From assembly GCA_963734125.1 (NCBI GenBank), contig CAVTGB010000067.1:1-13517 (forward strand): a stretch of 13,517 nucleotides of DNA. The letters are read 5' to 3'. Made by a program: the position numbers and the translations under genes. The notes under the pieces were generated by a model. It was given only the letters and a program-made list of their open reading frames with translations. It made no database searches and had not been told where the DNA came from. This stretch comes from DATARH01 sp963734125 (lineage in GTDB: Bacteria > Pseudomonadota > Alphaproteobacteria > ATCC43930 > CGMCC-115725). Position 1 is the first letter of the stretch. The number at the start of each line of letters is the position of its first letter. Shown here one piece after another: positions 11,575 to 13,517 of this stretch.

Positions 11575-13517
11575 GCCTGGGGGCGCTTGGCATGGACCGC
11601 GGGCCGCCGGCTTGCACGCGGGCGGGACGCCCGCGCTCCCAATTGGGTTACGCGCTGGTCCTGGCGCGCCGCGAGCTGCGCGGCGGGATCGCCGGGTTTC
11701 GCGTCTTTCTCGCGTGCCTCGTCCTCGGGGTCGGCGCGATTGCGGCGACCGGTTCGCTCGGCGCCGCGGTCGATGCCGGGATCCGCGGCGATGCGCGCAC
11801 CCTTCTCGGGGGCGACGTCAGCGCACGCCTCGCCTATCGCCCGGCGAGCGCGGCCGAGCGGCAGTTCCTCGCGGCGAGCGGCACTTTGTCGGAGACCGCG
11901 AGGCTGCGCGCGATGGCGCGCTCGCTCGACGGCGCCCGCCACACCCTGATCGAGCTCCAGGCGGTCGATGACGCCTATCCGCTTTACGGCGCGATCGCGC
12001 TCACGCCACCGCAGCCGCTCGCAGCCGCGCTCGTGCCCCGAAATGGCGTCTTCGGCGCGGTGGCCGAAGCGGCGGTCGCCAGCCGGCTCGGCCTCAAAAT
12101 CGGCGATGAGTTCCGCATCGGCGACGCGGTGCTGCGGCTTTCGGGCCTGATCGAGAGCGAGCCCGACCGCGCGTTCGCCGGGCTGAGCTTTGGTCCGCGG
12201 GTCACCATCTCGCCCCCGGCGCTGGCGGCGGCGGGGCTGATCCGGCCCGGTGCGCTGGTGACCTATGATTATAGGCTGCGGCTCTTGCCCAAGGGCGATG
12301 GCTGGAGTGACGCCGCCGGCTGGACCCGCGCGGCCCGCACCGCCTTTCCGGAAGCCGGGTGGCAGTTGCGCAGCGGCGCCGATGCCTCGCCCGCGCTGCA
12401 GCGGCTGATCGGCCGCGTCGGGTTTTTTCTGAACCTTGCCGGGATCACCGCGCTCCTCGTCGGCGGGGTCGGCATCGGCAATGCGGTGGCCGGCTACGTC
12501 GCGAGCAAGACCGCGGCGATCGCCACGCTGAAATGCCTCGGCGCGTCGACCCGCCTCGTTTTTACCGCGTATTTCGCGCAAATCCTGGCGCTTGCGCTGC
12601 TGGGGATCGCCGTCGGCCTTATCGTCGGCGGCGTCGCGCCGGCGCTGGTCGCACCGCTGATCAAGGGGCTCTTGCCGGTGTCGCTGCGCCTTGGCGTCTA
12701 CCCCCTGCCCTTGGCGATAGCCGGGCTGTGCGGCCTCTTGACGCTGCTCGTCTTCGCGCTGTGGCCGCTGGCGGCGATCGGCCGGGTGTCGCCCGCTTCG
12801 CTGTTCCGCGATCGGGTCGCTCCGGCCGCGCGTCATTTCGCACCGCCGGCGGCGGCGGCCAGCGCGGCAGCCGCGCTCGCCCTCGCGGCGCTCATTGTGC
12901 TGTCCGCGACCGACCGCAGGATCGCGCTCTGGTATGTCGCGGGGGCCGTCGCCGCCTTTGTCCTCTTCAGCATTGCCGGAGCCCTCGTCGTCTGGGCGGC
13001 GCGGCTGCTGCCGCGCCCGGCCCACCCGCTCTTGCGCCTGGCGCTCGGCAATCTGCACCGGCCGGGGGCGCCGACCGCGCGGATTGTCCTCTCGCTCGGC
13101 ATCGGTCTCAGCGTGATGAGCGCGCTCGCCCTGGTCGAAGGCAATCTCGGGATCGAGATCGAGGGCCGGCTCGCCGAGCGCGCGCCCGCCGATTTCTTCA
13201 TCGATATCCAGCCCGACCAGCTCCCCGGGTTCGAAGAGATCGTGCGCGCCGCGCCGGGCGCCAGTTTCCGCGAGGTTCCGATGCTGCGCGGCCGCATCAC
13301 CCGGCTCAACGGCTCGCCGGTCGAAGCGGCGAAGGTCGCGCCGGAGGCGCAATGGGCGCTGCGCAGCGACCGCGGGCTGACCTATTCGGCCACCCTGCCG
13401 GAGGGGTCGCGCGTCGCTGCCGGCACGTGGTGGCCGGCCGATTATCACGGGCCCCCGCTGGTTTCGTTCGATGCCGACCTCGCGCGCGGCATGGGGCTGG
13501 GGCTTGGCGACACGTTG
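11571..13517 (+). CDS. ybbP: FtsX-like ABC permease, YbbP-like, 3'-truncated by window edge
   Basis: Inner-membrane permease subunit working with the preceding ATPase; 649 codons are present, open to the last base, against about 800-850 expected. From GTG 11571 the first conserved residues appear at about 25 (LGYALVLARRELRGG). Hydrophobic segments are at about 42-67, followed by a large periplasmic domain (about 70-280), then about 283-310, 329-355 and 379-402 (first FtsX module, including ATLKCLGAS), 427-446 and 453-480, and 502-525, after which the second periplasmic domain begins (IDIQPDQLPGF). The GTG start overlaps the ATPase stop. Alternatives are ATG 11592 or TTG 11643; the last would drop residues encoded by a hairpin repeat and begin at the conserved part. 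Family known role: extraction of hydrophobic molecules, with TesA as a proposed periplasmic partner. Confidence 0.9.
   Translation, partial: MSLGALGMDRGPPACTRAGRPRSQLGYALVLARRELRGGIAGFRVFLACLVLGVGAIAATGSLGAAVDAGIRGDARTLLGGDVSARLAYRPASAAERQFLAASGTLSETARLRAMARSLDGARHTLIELQAVDDAYPLYGAIALTPPQPLAAALVPRNGVFGAVAEAAVASRLGLKIGDEFRIGDAVLRLSGLIESEPDRAFAGLSFGPRVTISPPALAAAGLIRPGALVTYDYRLRLLPKGDGWSDAAGWTRAARTAFPEAGWQLRSGADASPALQRLIGRVGFFLNLAGITALLVGGVGIGNAVAGYVASKTAAIATLKCLGASTRLVFTAYFAQILALALLGIAVGLIVGGVAPALVAPLIKGLLPVSLRLGVYPLPLAIAGLCGLLTLLVFALWPLAAIGRVSPASLFRDRVAPAARHFAPPAAAASAAAALALAALIVLSATDRRIALWYVAGAVAAFVLFSIAGALVVWAARLLPRPAHPLLRLALGNLHRPGAPTARIVLSLGIGLSVMSALALVEGNLGIEIEGRLAERAPADFFIDIQPDQLPGFEEIVRAAPGASFREVPMLRGRITRLNGSPVEAAKVAPEAQWALRSDRGLTYSATLPEGSRVAAGTWWPADYHGPPLVSFDADLARGMGLGLGDTL
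11617..11635. repeat. Hairpin repeat inside the first codons of the permease
   Basis: CGCGGGC (11617-11623) and GCCCGCG (11629-11635) form a perfect seven-base stem with a GGGAC loop, within the wider stretch 11606-11641 that ends GCGCTCCCA. This resembles a common dispersed palindrome (CGGGCGGGACGCCCGCGCTCCCA and its complement). It is translated as RAGRPRSQ if the GTG or ATG start is used. Confidence 0.55.

Noticed and set aside
11283..13448. A 721-codon minus-strand open frame opposite ybbA and the permease
   Set aside because: Low-complexity Arg/Gly/Ala/Asp-rich translation with no recognisable domain, over two genes with clear motifs.

Overview
The window is GC-rich DNA from a bacterium, most likely an alphaproteobacterium of the Rhodospirillales or Hyphomicrobiales type. 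The clues are strong G/C preference at third codon positions, GltB/GltD proteins of alphaproteobacterial style, two orphan substrate-binding proteins of the PF04392 type that is heavily duplicated in Bradyrhizobium-like genomes, and several intergenic palindromic repeats of kinds I associate with those genomes. The lineage is inference. The left edge looks like a contig end: bases 1-32 resemble an untrimmed Oxford Nanopore ligation adapter and gltB starts in mid-gene directly after it.

Left part (33-7622, plus strand): gltB, the glutamate synthase large subunit lacking its N-terminus, then a pair of inverted REP-like units, then two tandem periplasmic substrate-binding protein genes that overlap by four bases (the second with a one-base frameshift), then about 400 bases of non-coding DNA carrying repeated TTCCCTGC motifs, then gltD. 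The two GOGAT subunits, which act as one enzyme, are therefore separated by about 2.5 kb of unrelated genes and repeats.

Middle part (7623-8226): mostly non-coding, with a short minus-strand gene for a small exported protein that is also broken by a one-base frameshift.

Right part (8227-13517): a divergent cluster. Minus strand: tesA (GDSL esterase/lysophospholipase), a FIST-domain protein whose start overlaps the tesA stop, and thpR (2H-family RNA 2',3'-cyclic phosphodiesterase). Plus strand: a YbbA-like ABC ATPase and a YbbP-like FtsX-family permease, overlapping GTGA-fashion and cut by the right edge. This is the tesA / ybbA-ybbP arrangement known from E. coli, here extended by FIST and ThpR. 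A 106-base inverted-repeat element lies between the divergent genes, and another hairpin repeat falls inside the first codons of the permease.

I found no new defence, mobile or biosynthetic system. The notable points are the split gltBD locus with its repeats, the tesA-FIST-thpR/ybbAP cluster, and signs of sequencing artefact: an adapter remnant and two frameshifts in the same short sequence context.
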